A stretch of DNA of 64,000 bases from Roseiarcus sp963741405. GTDB lineage: Bacteria > Pseudomonadota > Alphaproteobacteria > Rhizobiales > Beijerinckiaceae. The translations under genes and the position numbers were made by a program. Numbering within the stretch: the first letter of the stretch is position 1; each line of letters starts with the position of its first letter. The DNA lies in NCBI GenBank assembly GCA_963741405.1, contig CAVUHX010000005.1, positions 86,105-150,104 of the forward strand, written 5' to 3'. The notes under the pieces were generated by a model that was not told where the DNA came from, did no database searches, and saw only the letters and a list, made by a program, of their open reading frames with translations. Positions 25,320-34,154 of this stretch are shown here, one piece after another.

Positions 25320-26206
25320 CTACCCCCTCGGCCGCCCGCCGACCTGCCTCACCGCGGCCGATCCCGCCGCGACGGCGCGCTGGAGCGCCGCCGGATCTCC
25401 GCGCCTTCGAGGCGGGCGGCGAGAAAGGCGGCGACGAAGGCGTCGCCCGCGCCGGTCGCGTCGATCGCCTCGACCGGCGGCGCCGGGACCCGCCAGCGCC
25501 GCGCGCCCTCCGCCGCCAGGCAGCCGGCCGCGCCGCGCTTGAGAACCACGAGCGGATAGAGGGCGGCGAGACGCTCGCACTGGGCCTCGGTCTCGCCGGC
25601 TCCCGTCAGCGCCGCCGCCTCGTCCTCGTTGGGGAAGAGAATGGCCGCGCCGCGCGTCCACTCGAGAAACGCCTCCGGGCCGACCTCGCGCAAGAACTCC
25701 GCCGAGGCCGGATCGACGCTGACCGGCGTCCGGCCGGCGCGGCGCACGACGTCGAGCGCGGCCTCGCGCGGGGAGGGGGCGAAGAAGGAATAGCCTGACA
25801 GATGGATGAGGGACGCGCCCGCGATCAGCGCGTCGGGGATGTCGGCGGCGGATAGCGCCTCGTTTGCCGCCCGGTCGGTGTAGAAGCTCCGCTCGCCGTT
25901 TGCCTCAATCAGCGCGACGAGCCGCCCCGTCGGCCGCCCGGGGTCGCCGGTGAGATGCGGCGTCACGCCGGCGCGCGCGAGCGACCGCGATTCCGCCTCC
26001 ACGTCGGCGAGGCCGACGCGGGCGACGAGGTCGACCGCGACGCCGAACGAGGCGAGCCACGCCGCCTGGTTGGCGGCCGACCCGCCCGGCTTGAACCGGA
26101 TCGTCGCGCGGCGGTCGGAGCCTCGAGCAAGCGGGCCGTCCGGACGGACGATCACGTCCGTCATCACGTCGCCGACGAGCAGGACGCGCCGCTCAGACGC
26201 CGGCAT
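25320..26206 (-). pseudogene. PfkB-family carbohydrate kinase (possible pseudouridine kinase), frameshifted near 3' end
   Basis: The ribokinase-type enzyme starts MPASERRVLLVGDVMTDVIV at 26206. It has KPGGSAANQAAW for substrate binding and DATGAGDAFVAAFLAARL, the PfkB anion-hole/catalytic Asp motif. After EGAE the assembled frame changes near 25395. The proper ending (PAALQRAVAAGSAAVRQVGG) continues in another frame to 25320, while the shifted frame stops at 25349. With PsuG 0.9 kb away it is a good candidate for PsuK, which phosphorylates pseudouridine to the PsuG substrate, but generic sugar kinases look alike. All catalytic motifs precede the frameshift. Confidence 0.8.
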
Positions 26207-26328
26207 GAGTGTGGTCCTTGCGCTCGAACCGGCCGCTCCGGCCTTCAGGTCGACAGAAGCCGAAAGTCTTGTATCTTTCGCTCTCACGTTTCGCGCGGCG
26301 CGAGAACAATCGAACCGAAGGTCGAGAG

Positions 26329-26928
26329 ATGATCGATTTCTGGGTTTCGATCGGCAGCACCTATTCGTACCTGACCGTGATGAGGTTGAAGTCGGTCGAA
26401 GCCGCGAGCGGCGTCGCCTTCCGCTGGCGGCCCTTCTCCGTCCGGGCGATCATGATGGAGCAGAACAACATCCCGTTCGTCGGCAAGCCCGTCAAGATGG
26501 CCTATATGTGGCGGGACATCGAGCGCCGGGCGCGCAAGCGCGGGCTCGAGCCGCGGCTGCCGGCGGCGTATCCGCTGAAGGAATTCGATCTCGCCAACAA
26601 GATCGCGATCGTCGCCGAAACCGAGGACTGGTGCGCCGACTACATCTGCGCCGCCTATCGGCAATGGTTTCATTCGGGGCGCGAGCCGGGGTCGGAGCCG
26701 GGCCTTTCGGAGGTCTTGCACGAACTCGGCCGCGACGCGGCCCGCGTCCTCGCCTCCGCCCGGACCGGGCGGATCGAGGAGCGCTACAAGCGCGACACTG
26801 AAGAGGCCAAGGCGCTCGGGGTGTTCGGCTCCCCGACCTTCGCGGTCGACGGCGAGCTGTTCTGGGGCGATGACCGCCTCGAGGACGCGATCGAATGGTT
26901 CAAGGAGAAGGTGAAGCCCGCCGGTTAG
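26329..26928 (+). CDS. DsbA-fold 2-hydroxychromene-2-carboxylate isomerase-like protein
   Basis: The 199-residue thioredoxin-fold protein of the kappa-GST/HCCA isomerase type has a Ser-containing N-terminal motif (WVSIGSTYSYLTV) instead of CxxC, RWRPFSVRAIM, and the late GVFGSPTFAVDGELFWGDDRL segment, which is typical of the family. The family uses glutathione in isomerase or transferase reactions; the substrate here is unknown. ATG 26329 follows ggtcgagag and gives the standard N-terminus; the upstream extension has no similarity. It is divergent from the PfkB kinase. Confidence 0.87.
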   Translation: MIDFWVSIGSTYSYLTVMRLKSVEAASGVAFRWRPFSVRAIMMEQNNIPFVGKPVKMAYMWRDIERRARKRGLEPRLPAAYPLKEFDLANKIAIVAETEDWCADYICAAYRQWFHSGREPGSEPGLSEVLHELGRDAARVLASARTGRIEERYKRDTEEAKALGVFGSPTFAVDGELFWGDDRLEDAIEWFKEKVKPAG

Positions 26929-27112
26929 TTTTCTCACGGCCGCACGGCACGTTGCGGATCAATCCCATTTCAACAGCGTAAATGCAGGGCCTGCGCATGA
27001 TCTATCGGCGAGAGCGCGAATGGAACAACGCTCCGCGGAGATGGGAGACAACGTCCGCCTGTGACTGCGATGACGAGATCGATTTGTCCGCGGATCGCCT
27101 CACTCGGTTGCT

Positions 27113-28030
27113 TCACCCTCTCGCCAGCTCCGCCGCCGTCTGCGCGGCGAGGATCGCGTTGTTCTTGATCAGCGCGATATTGGCCTCGAGGCTTCTGCCG
27201 CCGGTGAGCTCGACGACGCGCTTCAGGAGGAACGGCGTTGCTTCCTTCTTGCTCACCCCCTGTTCCTTCGCCTCTTCCACTGCGACCGCGATCCGCTCCT
27301 CGATCATCGCCTCCTCGAGCGCCGAGTCCTCGGGCACCGGATTGGCGATCAGGAGGCCGCCGGGGCCGATGTCGCGCTGGAGGCGGATCATGCGGGCGAG
27401 GTCGAGCAGGCCGTCGCAGCGGTGCTCGAGCCTGAAGCCGGACGAGCGGGCGTAGAAGGCGGGAAATTCGTCGCAGTGGTAGCCGACGATCGCCACCCCC
27501 TGGGTCTCCAGGAACTCGAGCGTCTTCTCGATGTCGAGGATCGACTTCGCTCCGGCGCAGACGACGGCGACGCGGGTGCGCGACAGCTCGACCAGGTCGG
27601 CGGAGATGTCGAACGTCTCCTCGGCCCCACGGTGAACGCCGCCGATGCCGCCGGTGGCGAAGATCTCGATGCCGGCGAGGCCGGCAAGGAACATCGTGGC
27701 GGCGACCGTCGTGCCCGCCGAGCCGCGCCGGGCGACGACCGGGGCGAGGTCGCGCCTCGAGGCCTTGACTACGCCGCCCGAGAGCTCGCCGAGGCTTTCG
27801 ATCTCCCTGCGCTCGAGGCCGACCCGGAAGCGTCCATTGACGACGGCGATTGTCGCCGGCGTCGCGCCGAACGAGCGCACCGCGTCCTCGACGGTATTCG
27901 CCGTCTCAACGTTGCGCGGGTAGGGCATGCCATGGGTGATGATGGTCGATTCGAGCGCGACGATCGGTTTTCGCTGCGCGCGCGCCTCGGCGACCTCGGC
28001 GGAGAAATCCATCAGATCGGCGGCGCTCAT
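27113..28030 (-). CDS. psuG: Pseudouridine-5'-phosphate glycosidase
   Basis: The 305-residue protein matches PsuG along its whole length: PIVALESTIITHGMPYPRN, RDLAPVVARRGSAGTTVAAT, ATGGIGGVHRGAE and LLIANPVPEDSALEE. The enzyme splits the C-C glycosidic bond of pseudouridine 5'-phosphate to uracil and ribose 5-phosphate, using Mn and a catalytic Lys. The matching kinase is probably the PfkB protein at 25320-26206, on the same strand but separated by the oppositely oriented isomerase gene. Length is normal. Confidence 0.95.
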   Translation of the reverse strand: MSAADLMDFSAEVAEARAQRKPIVALESTIITHGMPYPRNVETANTVEDAVRSFGATPATIAVVNGRFRVGLERREIESLGELSGGVVKASRRDLAPVVARRGSAGTTVAATMFLAGLAGIEIFATGGIGGVHRGAEETFDISADLVELSRTRVAVVCAGAKSILDIEKTLEFLETQGVAIVGYHCDEFPAFYARSSGFRLEHRCDGLLDLARMIRLQRDIGPGGLLIANPVPEDSALEEAMIEERIAVAVEEAKEQGVSKKEATPFLLKRVVELTGGRSLEANIALIKNNAILAAQTAAELARG

Positions 28031-28261
28031 CTCGAAGTCACTCCACGGGGCCGCGATCGGCTCGACTCCCTGATTATCGGAAATCGCCGGCCAAGGATCA
28101 ATGGCGCGTCGGCGAGGCTCATGCCGAGGAGCCTTTCCTTCGGGCAGGTCTCATGCGCAATTTGGATGGAGCACGACGAATGGGCTAGCTTGGCGGGGCC
28201 ATCGCGCGCGGCCCCGGGGCGGTCGCAGACTGCGGGCGAGAGGAGGCTGGAAACCGACACA

Positions 28262-28972
28262 ATGGAGGAAAAGCCGGAGGTTCCCCAGGCGCCGAAGCCC
28301 GATCTCGCTGGGGCAGTCAGGCGCGCGCGGACCGAGAACGCCGAGCGCGCGCAGGCGATCGCGGAGCTGCGCGAGATCGAGATGGGGCGCCTCGCGCTGC
28401 TCGAGACCGAGCTCAAGCCCGTCGTGCGGCAGGCGCCCCCGGGCGTCGACCTGTTCGATCTGACGCTCTCGCCAGGCGAGCATCCGCGCCTTTTCCTCGA
28501 CATGGTCGCCTTTGTCGAGATGGGGCGCGACCGGCGGTCCTACCGCTTTTTCCAGGACACGCTGCATGGGCGGGTTCTGATCGCCGAGAGTCAGCAGATC
28601 GATCGGATTGTCGCCGCCGTCACCAATTACGTGGCGCGGCGGCTCGTCGAGCGCGAAAAAGCCTTGGCCGCCGAAGGCCTCGAGGACGCGCCGCAGCCGA
28701 AAGGATGGCCGACGCGGCCGGCCGTATCCGCAGCGGACCCGGCCTTTCGCTGGCCGGACCAGCCCGAGAGCAAAGTCGTGGCGCAGGTCCTCGCTGCGCC
28801 GGCCGCGCCCGAGCGGTCATGGGGCGGGAGAATTGGGAGCGCCTTCGCCTTCCTCCTCATGACGCTCGGCTCCGTCACGCTCATCTGCCTGCTGTCGCTG
28901 GGCTCGTACCTCGTCTGGACGTTACGGATGCGCGCGATCTGGGCGCAGTGGTTCGGCCAGCCGCCGTTCTAA
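28262..28972 (+). CDS. Uncharacterised protein with C-terminal membrane helix
   Basis: The 236-residue protein starts MEEKPEVPQAPKPDLAG after a GA-rich leader. Residues 20-60 form a charged helix (possible coiled coil). A conserved-looking middle block, FDLTLSPGEHPRLFLDMVAF with VEMGRDRRSYRFFQDTLHG, is followed by a Pro/Ala linker and one hydrophobic segment (FAFLLMTLGSVTLICLLSLG). It is divergent from psuG. I do not know the function; the layout suggests a cytosolic domain tethered to the inner membrane by its C-terminus. Confidence 0.7.
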   Translation: MEEKPEVPQAPKPDLAGAVRRARTENAERAQAIAELREIEMGRLALLETELKPVVRQAPPGVDLFDLTLSPGEHPRLFLDMVAFVEMGRDRRSYRFFQDTLHGRVLIAESQQIDRIVAAVTNYVARRLVEREKALAAEGLEDAPQPKGWPTRPAVSAADPAFRWPDQPESKVVAQVLAAPAAPERSWGGRIGSAFAFLLMTLGSVTLICLLSLGSYLVWTLRMRAIWAQWFGQPPF

Positions 28973-29101
28973 AGGCGAAATCACGGGGCGACGAGGATCC
29001 GCGGCGATCTTTCACAATCCGAAACGGCGCTGCCGCGGCCCGGATCCGGCGGATCGTCGTCTCCGCTACGGACGCAAGATCTTGAGCGGGCGCTCGGGTC
29101 G

Positions 29102-29305
29102 TTAATCCTCCGTCATCCGAGCGACCGACTTCTGTCCGGCCGGTGCCGCAGCCATGCGCGTGGCGACTTTGCCGAGATGAAGCTGGATCGGCGGATCAGC
29201 CCGTGCGCCGTAGCGTTCGGCGAGTTCCCCCGCCTGTCGGCCGGTTTGCTCCAGAAGCGCGATTTCGTGCCGGAGTCGGGCGAGCGCGTCGCGGAGCTGC
29301 TCCAA
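29102..29305 (-). CDS. Small hypothetical protein with helical N-terminus
   Basis: The 67-residue ORF begins with a heptad-like helix (LRDALARLRHEIALLEQTGR). Leucines and charges are spaced as in a short coiled coil. No family is recognised. The opposite strand has ORFs of similar length in this region, so the coding direction is a judgement based on the regular helix. Confidence 0.35.
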   Translation of the reverse strand: MEQLRDALARLRHEIALLEQTGRQAGELAERYGARADPPIQLHLGKVATRMAAAPAGQKSVARMTED

Positions 29306-29626
29306 TTCGCGGGTCAGGTCCCCTCATGGGCTTCCGGGAAGCTCCGAAACGAATATACGTCGGAACTGGACGCTCGTAAACTTTGTCCACTATCGCAGCG
29401 GCCACAATTAGGGAAACTTACGCAGGGAGGTAAGAAAACTGAGTTAACCCAGCCGGTTGCGTCGATGCCGTGATCATGTGCAGCGCGGACGCTCGCGCGC
29501 CTTCGCCGGGACGCGAGTATCGCCGTCCGCCTTGATTCGTACGCGCTCGCGCGTGACAATCGAGCGCTCTGTCCCGCCTATGCAGCCGGGAACTGCGGGC
29601 GGACTTCCGGAGCGGGCAGGGAAATT
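29306..29626. other. Non-coding stretch upstream of malonyl-CoA decarboxylase
   Basis: I see no supported gene here. The region is less GC-rich than its surroundings around 29340-29450 (cgaatatacg, aaactttgtcc, aattagggaaactt), which fits a promoter-bearing intergenic region for the downstream gene. Confidence 0.35.
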
Positions 29627-30991
29627 ATGGACGGCTCCTTCTTTTCCGATCTTCTGACCTCGATCGCGGAACGCGGCCGTTCGATGCTCAAGGCGACGGC
29701 GTGGCCGCGCGGTTCCGGCAATGGCGGCTCGCTTGCCGAGATGAGCGGCGCGCTCCTCACCGAGCGCGGCGAAGCATCCGGCGCCGCACTGGCGAGCGAG
29801 ATTCTCGCCCGCTACCGTGACCTTCCGCTGGCCGACAAAGTCGCCTTCTTTCGCGCCTTGGCTGACGATTTCGGGCCCGACCGACGCCGTGTCGAGGACG
29901 CGGTCGCCCGTTTCAGCGCGACCGGCGGGGAATCGGCGGCGAGCGAGATCCACTATGCCTCGGAGCCCCGCCGGCAGGAGCTTTTCCGCCGCCTCAACCG
30001 CGCTCCCGGCGGAACGGCGGCGCTCGTCGCCATGCGCGCCGATCTCATCGAGGCCTTGCGCGGCGATTGCGGCTTCGCCGTCGTCGACCGCGATTTTCAG
30101 CACTTGTTCGGCTCCTGGTTCAATCGCGGCTTTCTCGTGCTGCGCCGCATCGACTGGTCCACGCCGGCGGCGATCCTCGAGAAGATCATCCGCTACGAGG
30201 CGGTGCATGAAATCCGCGACTGGGACGAGCTCAGGCGGCGCATCGATCCGACGGACCGCCGCTGCTACGCCTTCTTCCACCCCGCGCTGGTCGACGAGCC
30301 GCTGATCTTCGTCGAGGTCGCGTTGACGGTCGAGCCGCCGGCTGCGATCGCCCCGCTGCTCGCCGAGAGGCGCGCCCATGTTAGACAGGACAAGGCGCGA
30401 GCGGCCACGTTCTATTCGATCTCCAACTGCCAGCAGGGTCTCACGGGGGTCAGCTTCGGCAACTTCCTCATCAAGCAGGTGGTCGAGGAGATTCGCCGCG
30501 AATTACCGCGCATCGAGACTTTCGTCACGCTCTCGCCGGTTCCAGGGCTTCGCGCCTGGGTCGAGTCGACGGACGATTCGGCCGTCGAGCGGCTAGCCAA
30601 TGCGGCGAGGGAAGCCGCTCTCGACGACGGCTGGCCCGGGAAGCCCGAGACCGCCTCGCGGCTGCGCGTGGCGGTCGAGCCTCTGGCCGCCTACTATTTC
30701 CTGAAGGCGCGGCGCGACGACGGCCGGGTCATCGACCCGGTCGCCCGATTTCACCTCGGCAACGGCGCGAGGCTCGAACGAATCAACTGGATGGGGGACC
30801 TGTCGCGCAAGGGCGTCGCGGAATCGTATGGCCTCATGGTCAACTACCTCTACGACCTGGCGGAGATCGAGCGCAATCACGAGGCCTACGCCAACGCGCA
30901 CGCGGTCGTCGCATCGACCTCGGTGAAGCGTCTCCTGTCGAGCGCCCGTTCGCGCTCCGCGGCGCCCGCCCTGCCGGCGCCGGGCAATTGA
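29627..30991 (+). CDS. Malonyl-CoA decarboxylase
   Basis: The 454-residue protein is a full-length bacterial malonyl-CoA decarboxylase (MatA/MCD). It has an N-terminal helical domain, then the GNAT-like catalytic domain with HPALVDEPLIFVEVALT, SNCQQGLTGVSFGNFLIKQV (Ser/acyl-CoA site) and FHLGNGARLERINWMGD (His). The enzyme converts malonyl-CoA to acetyl-CoA and CO2 and is used in malonate catabolism or to control malonyl-CoA levels. No malonyl-CoA synthetase or transporter is adjacent, so it may be a stand-alone balancing enzyme. ATG 29627 fits family length. Confidence 0.95.
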   Translation: MDGSFFSDLLTSIAERGRSMLKATAWPRGSGNGGSLAEMSGALLTERGEASGAALASEILARYRDLPLADKVAFFRALADDFGPDRRRVEDAVARFSATGGESAASEIHYASEPRRQELFRRLNRAPGGTAALVAMRADLIEALRGDCGFAVVDRDFQHLFGSWFNRGFLVLRRIDWSTPAAILEKIIRYEAVHEIRDWDELRRRIDPTDRRCYAFFHPALVDEPLIFVEVALTVEPPAAIAPLLAERRAHVRQDKARAATFYSISNCQQGLTGVSFGNFLIKQVVEEIRRELPRIETFVTLSPVPGLRAWVESTDDSAVERLANAAREAALDDGWPGKPETASRLRVAVEPLAAYYFLKARRDDGRVIDPVARFHLGNGARLERINWMGDLSRKGVAESYGLMVNYLYDLAEIERNHEAYANAHAVVASTSVKRLLSSARSRSAAPALPAPGN

Positions 30992-31170
30992 GCTCGGTCC
31001 GCAAGGGATGCAATCACGGCGCCCGGAGATTGAGCATGGCAAGGGACCGCCGCGCGCGACTTGTGGACAAAGTCTGCATCATCGGCGGCGCCCCTTTTGC
31101 GCATTCACCTTCTCTTAAACAATCGGCTGGGAGATTACCCAACGGCGCGATTCGCAAAGGGCGAGGCGAG

Positions 31171-31638
31171 ATGAAGTCACGGATCCAAGAGGCGCACAAT
31201 CGATTGCGGTCGAACTGCGCCTCTTGCAGTCGGCTGGCCCGGAACCGGCTTCTCGCCGCTCTTGTTCCCGCCGTGCTCGCCGGCGCTGCTCCCGCGAAAG
31301 CCTACACTGTGACAAACGATCCGGGCGGTTCGGTCGATCTTTACGCCATGGCGGCGGCGCTGAGCGCCGAGCCGATCCGCATCGTTGGCCGATGTGAATC
31401 CGCCTGCACCGAGTATCTCGCCGCGCGCCACGTCTGCATCTCGCCGGGCGCCCGCTTTATGTTCCATGCCGCGCATAATGCAGACGGGTCGCGGAATGAG
31501 CGCGGCGTCCGCGTCATGCTCGCATCCTATCCGCCCCCCTTACGTGAATGGCTGTACCAGCGGGGCGGGCTGACCTCGGAACCGATCGACGCCAGCGGCC
31601 GTGATCTGATCGCCCTCGGCCTTCCGGCCTGCGAGTGA
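31171..31638 (+). CDS. Exported ClpP/crotonase-like protein (COG3904-type)
   Basis: The 155-residue protein has an N-terminal signal peptide (LLAALVPAVLAGAAPAKA, cleavage expected near residue 44) and a short ClpP-like fold. The pattern IRIVGRCESACTEYL (Cys-x-Ser-Ala-Cys-Thr at 75-80) and the following SPGARFMFHAAH match periplasmic COG3904-type proteins, in which the Ser of CxSACT is the presumed nucleophile and the His follows. A peptidase role is plausible but unproven for these short forms. ATG 31171 follows gggcgaggcgag. Confidence 0.75.
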   Translation: MKSRIQEAHNRLRSNCASCSRLARNRLLAALVPAVLAGAAPAKAYTVTNDPGGSVDLYAMAAALSAEPIRIVGRCESACTEYLAARHVCISPGARFMFHAAHNADGSRNERGVRVMLASYPPPLREWLYQRGGLTSEPIDASGRDLIALGLPACE

Positions 31639-31729
31639 ACGGCCTTCGTCTCCAGCGAGCGCTCGTAGAAAATTGAGCGGAACCGGTGTAGCGTTTAGGC
31701 TGCGAAGCGATCAAACAGGGAGGGACGTC

Positions 31730-32020
31730 ATGTACGCCGCAATTCGCCAGATGAAGGCGAAGCCAGGAATGGCGGACCAGCTGGCCGAACGGATCAGGGG
31801 CGCCGTGCCGATCGTCAGCGGGGTCTCGGGCTTCATGGGCTATTATGTGGTCTATTCTCCGGACGATACGGTGACCGCGGTCAGCATCTTCAACAAGGTC
31901 GAGGAAGCGCAGGAGTCAAACCGCCGCGCACTTGCCTGGATCGAGAAAAATCTGGCGCCTTTCGTGATTGGCGCGGCCACCGCGACCGCCGGACCGGTGA
32001 TCGTGCATTCGGTGCCCTGA
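31730..32020 (+). CDS. ABM-type dimeric alpha/beta-barrel protein
   Basis: The 96-residue protein starts MYAAIRQMKAKPGMADQLAE behind a GGAGGG ribosome site. It has the ferredoxin-like ABM layout (beta strand, helix, FMGYYVVYSPDDTVTAVSIF, second helix). Family members are small monooxygenases or stress-related dimeric barrels; no catalytic residue can be assigned here. It appears to be a single-gene unit. Confidence 0.8.
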   Translation: MYAAIRQMKAKPGMADQLAERIRGAVPIVSGVSGFMGYYVVYSPDDTVTAVSIFNKVEEAQESNRRALAWIEKNLAPFVIGAATATAGPVIVHSVP

Positions 32021-32109
32021 TCAGCGACGAGTTGCCTGATCCTCAGCGTGCTGGAAGCAAAAGAACTCGAACGCTTTCTGTGTTCCGCGCAAACTGAATG
32101 GCCGGATCG

Positions 32110-32346
32110 TTACTTTCCAGTCACGCTCATGACGGCCGGCGGATTGCCGGTCGAATGCATGGTGCGCGCGCCGATGTGCCCCGACGCCAAGGTCAACCCG
32201 AAGGCCATCGCCCAGACCAGCACGATCGTCGCCAAAGCGATTGTCAAAGGGCGCTCATTGCGATCGTCGACCAGACTCTCATCCAGCGAGCCAGTCAGTT
32301 TCCAAATTCCGGACATCACCATCTCCACCGAAGCCGCCGTATCCAA
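32110..32346 (-). CDS. Small membrane protein (hypothetical)
   Basis: The 78-residue ORF has one membrane segment (TIALATIVLVWAMAFGLTLA) after a charged N-terminus and a short polar tail. The plus strand has a longer overlapping ORF (32048-32425), but its composition is irregular, whereas the hydrophobic helix supports the minus strand. No family is recognised. Confidence 0.4.
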   Translation of the reverse strand: MDTAASVEMVMSGIWKLTGSLDESLVDDRNERPLTIALATIVLVWAMAFGLTLASGHIGARTMHSTGNPPAVMSVTGK

Positions 32347-32630
32347 AGTGGGCGGCTCATCAACCGCAGAAAGGAAAGCACAACGCCAGCGCGATCGCCG
32401 TGACGCGCGTCACACTGCGGCCTAAGGCAATCAAAAATAGGGAAATTAGACTAAAGTCGGCTTGCCTGGTGACGCCCGGTTAACATCCATATCGCCGCGC
32501 GCAGTTCTAAACTGGAGATCGGACCTGGCCGGAAGAGGCCAGCGGACGAAGCCCCGGCGTTGTCGCGCAGGTTGCGAGGGCGGGATCACCCGGGTGATTC
32601 CGCCGGATCAGCTCGGCGAAGGAGAGATGA

Positions 32631-32837
32631 GTGGGCCGCAAGTCGAAGATAGACAACTCGCTATTCGTTCGATCGGGTGCTCCGGCCCGGGGTTCCGCCC
32701 CCTCGACCCTCTCTACGCCAAGCTCCGAAGAAGGCCTCCGCCTCTTGCGGGATTTCATGAGTATTCGACAGCCCGCGCTGCGTGAGGCGGTGATCGAGCT
32801 GGTGACAAGACTGTCAATCTCCGACGGAAGGCGCTAG
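32631..32837 (+). CDS. Small helical protein (conserved in related bacteria, function unknown)
   Basis: The 68-residue protein uses GTG 32631 with GGAGAG five bases upstream. A variable N-terminus is followed by a regular amphipathic helix, EEGLRLLRDFMSIRQPALRE then VIELVTRLS. This helix resembles, from memory, short alphaproteobacterial proteins with a xxFMxIRxxxLR pattern that lack a known function. ATG 32627 is in a different frame. Confidence 0.55.
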   Translation: MGRKSKIDNSLFVRSGAPARGSAPSTLSTPSSEEGLRLLRDFMSIRQPALREAVIELVTRLSISDGRR

Positions 32838-33048
32838 GCGCAGGCCCGGTCCTGAGCCCAGCCATCGGGCGCCGAGAAGCGATCCCTGCGACCGCGCTCT
32901 TTGGGCAACCATTTCCGCTTTGCCTGAGTTGCCTCGGCTCCGGATCGCTTGACGATCCCATTCACGGGTCGCGGTGAAATTCGGGGCGCTCGGGAACAAG
33001 CGCCAAGCTGTCGAATTTAGCCTTTCATTCGACCCAAGGAGATCCTTC

Positions 33049-33747
33049 ATGGCGAATCCGTCCGACAAGGGCGCGCGCGGGCCCGCCGATCCGATCGCCG
33101 AGCCCCTCAAGACCACGCCTTCCGCGCCCTCTCCGACCAGGGTGACGTCGCCGGGGACAGCGCCGGGCATGTCCTCACCCGGCCCGTCCGGGTCTGGCGT
33201 GTCCTCGTCTGGCGTGTCCTCGTCCGGTATCGCGGGAGAGTCGTCGCGGGGGGTGGGCTCCGGCCAGTCCTCCTTTGAAACGTCCCCCGGCCGGCGTTCG
33301 AACGTGGCCCAAGACGATGCTTCGCTCGGCGCCGGGTTAAGAGACACCGCGCAGACCGCCACGGACGCCATCCGCCAGCAGGCGGCCCAATTCGCAGGCG
33401 ACGTCGGCCACGAGCTCAGCCGGACCGGCGAAGCGCAGAAGGCGCGCGGCGTCGAGGCGATCCGCGGTTTCGCCCGCGCCATCGACAGCGCAGCGGAGGA
33501 GCTGAAGCCGCAGTCCCCGGTGGTCGCGCGCACGGTTCACGAAGCCGCCCGCAGCGTCGAGGGCCTGTCCGACAATCTGTCCAACCGGAATGTCAGCGAG
33601 CTCATCGAGTCCGCCACGCAGCTCGCCCGGTCCCAGCCGGCCTTGTTCATCGGCGGATCGGTCGCCGCCGGCTTTGCGCTCGCCCGTTTCCTCAAGAGCA
33701 GCGCGCGTCAACGGCCGACCGCCGGCCTTGATCCCCATCAGCGCTAG
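33049..33747 (+). CDS. Membrane-anchored low-complexity stress protein
   Basis: The 232-residue protein begins MANPSDKGARGP behind AAGGAG. Residues 20-90 are Ser/Gly/Pro-rich and disordered. The second half is helical (GLRDTAQTATDAIRQQAAQF, then ARTVHEAARSVEGL) and ends with a short hydrophobic segment (PALFIGGSVAAGFALARFLK). It is the first gene of a co-oriented cluster with the DUF1469 and DUF3618 proteins and the YihY-type protein; such sets are common in Hyphomicrobiales and are thought to act at the envelope. No enzymatic motif is seen. Confidence 0.7.
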   Translation: MANPSDKGARGPADPIAEPLKTTPSAPSPTRVTSPGTAPGMSSPGPSGSGVSSSGVSSSGIAGESSRGVGSGQSSFETSPGRRSNVAQDDASLGAGLRDTAQTATDAIRQQAAQFAGDVGHELSRTGEAQKARGVEAIRGFARAIDSAAEELKPQSPVVARTVHEAARSVEGLSDNLSNRNVSELIESATQLARSQPALFIGGSVAAGFALARFLKSSARQRPTAGLDPHQR

Positions 33748-33758
33748 GACGAGACCCC

Positions 33759-34154
33759 ATGGCGACCAGAGAAACATCGCGTCCGATCGTATCCCTGATG
33801 ACGCATGTGGCGTCGGATCTCGCTTATCTCGTCCAGACCGAGTTCCGGCTGGCGCGGGCGGAAATGGGCGAAAAGCTGTCTTCCGCATCCAGCGCCGGCG
33901 TGTATCTCGCGCTTGGCGGCGTCGTCGCGCTCGGCGGGTTCATCGCCCTCCTGTTCGACATCGCGCACTGGATCGCGGCGGCCGGGCTTTCGTACGAATG
34001 GAGCCTGCTGATCGTCGCCCTGGTTGCGCTGGCGATCGGCGCCGCAGTGGCGATGGCGGGCATGGCGAGGCTGAGGGGGTCGGCGTTCGTGCCGAACCGC
34101 ACACTTGAGCAGGTGCGCGAGGATTACGTCGTAGCAAAGGAGCATGTGCGATGA
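33759..34154 (+). CDS. DUF1469/phage-holin-superfamily membrane protein
   Basis: The 131-residue protein has a basic N-terminal amphipathic helix (DLAYLVQTEFRLARAEMGEK) and two membrane helices (YLALGGVVALGGFIALLF and WSLLIVALVALAIGAAVAM), the typical DUF1469 (Phage_holin_3_6) layout. Despite the name, chromosomal copies are not lytic holins as far as is known; they pair with DUF3618 proteins. It overlaps the next gene by 4 nt, so the two are translationally coupled. Confidence 0.87.
   Translation: MATRETSRPIVSLMTHVASDLAYLVQTEFRLARAEMGEKLSSASSAGVYLALGGVVALGGFIALLFDIAHWIAAAGLSYEWSLLIVALVALAIGAAVAMAGMARLRGSAFVPNRTLEQVREDYVVAKEHVR

Noticed and set aside
32048..32425. 125-codon plus-strand ORF
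   Set aside because: Its composition is irregular and it lacks motifs; the opposite strand encodes a regular membrane helix, although neither is certain.
33761..34154. Phage holin as sign of a prophage
   Set aside because: The DUF1469 protein is chromosomal in many Hyphomicrobiales and is surrounded by DUF3618 and YihY-type genes, with no phage structural genes nearby.
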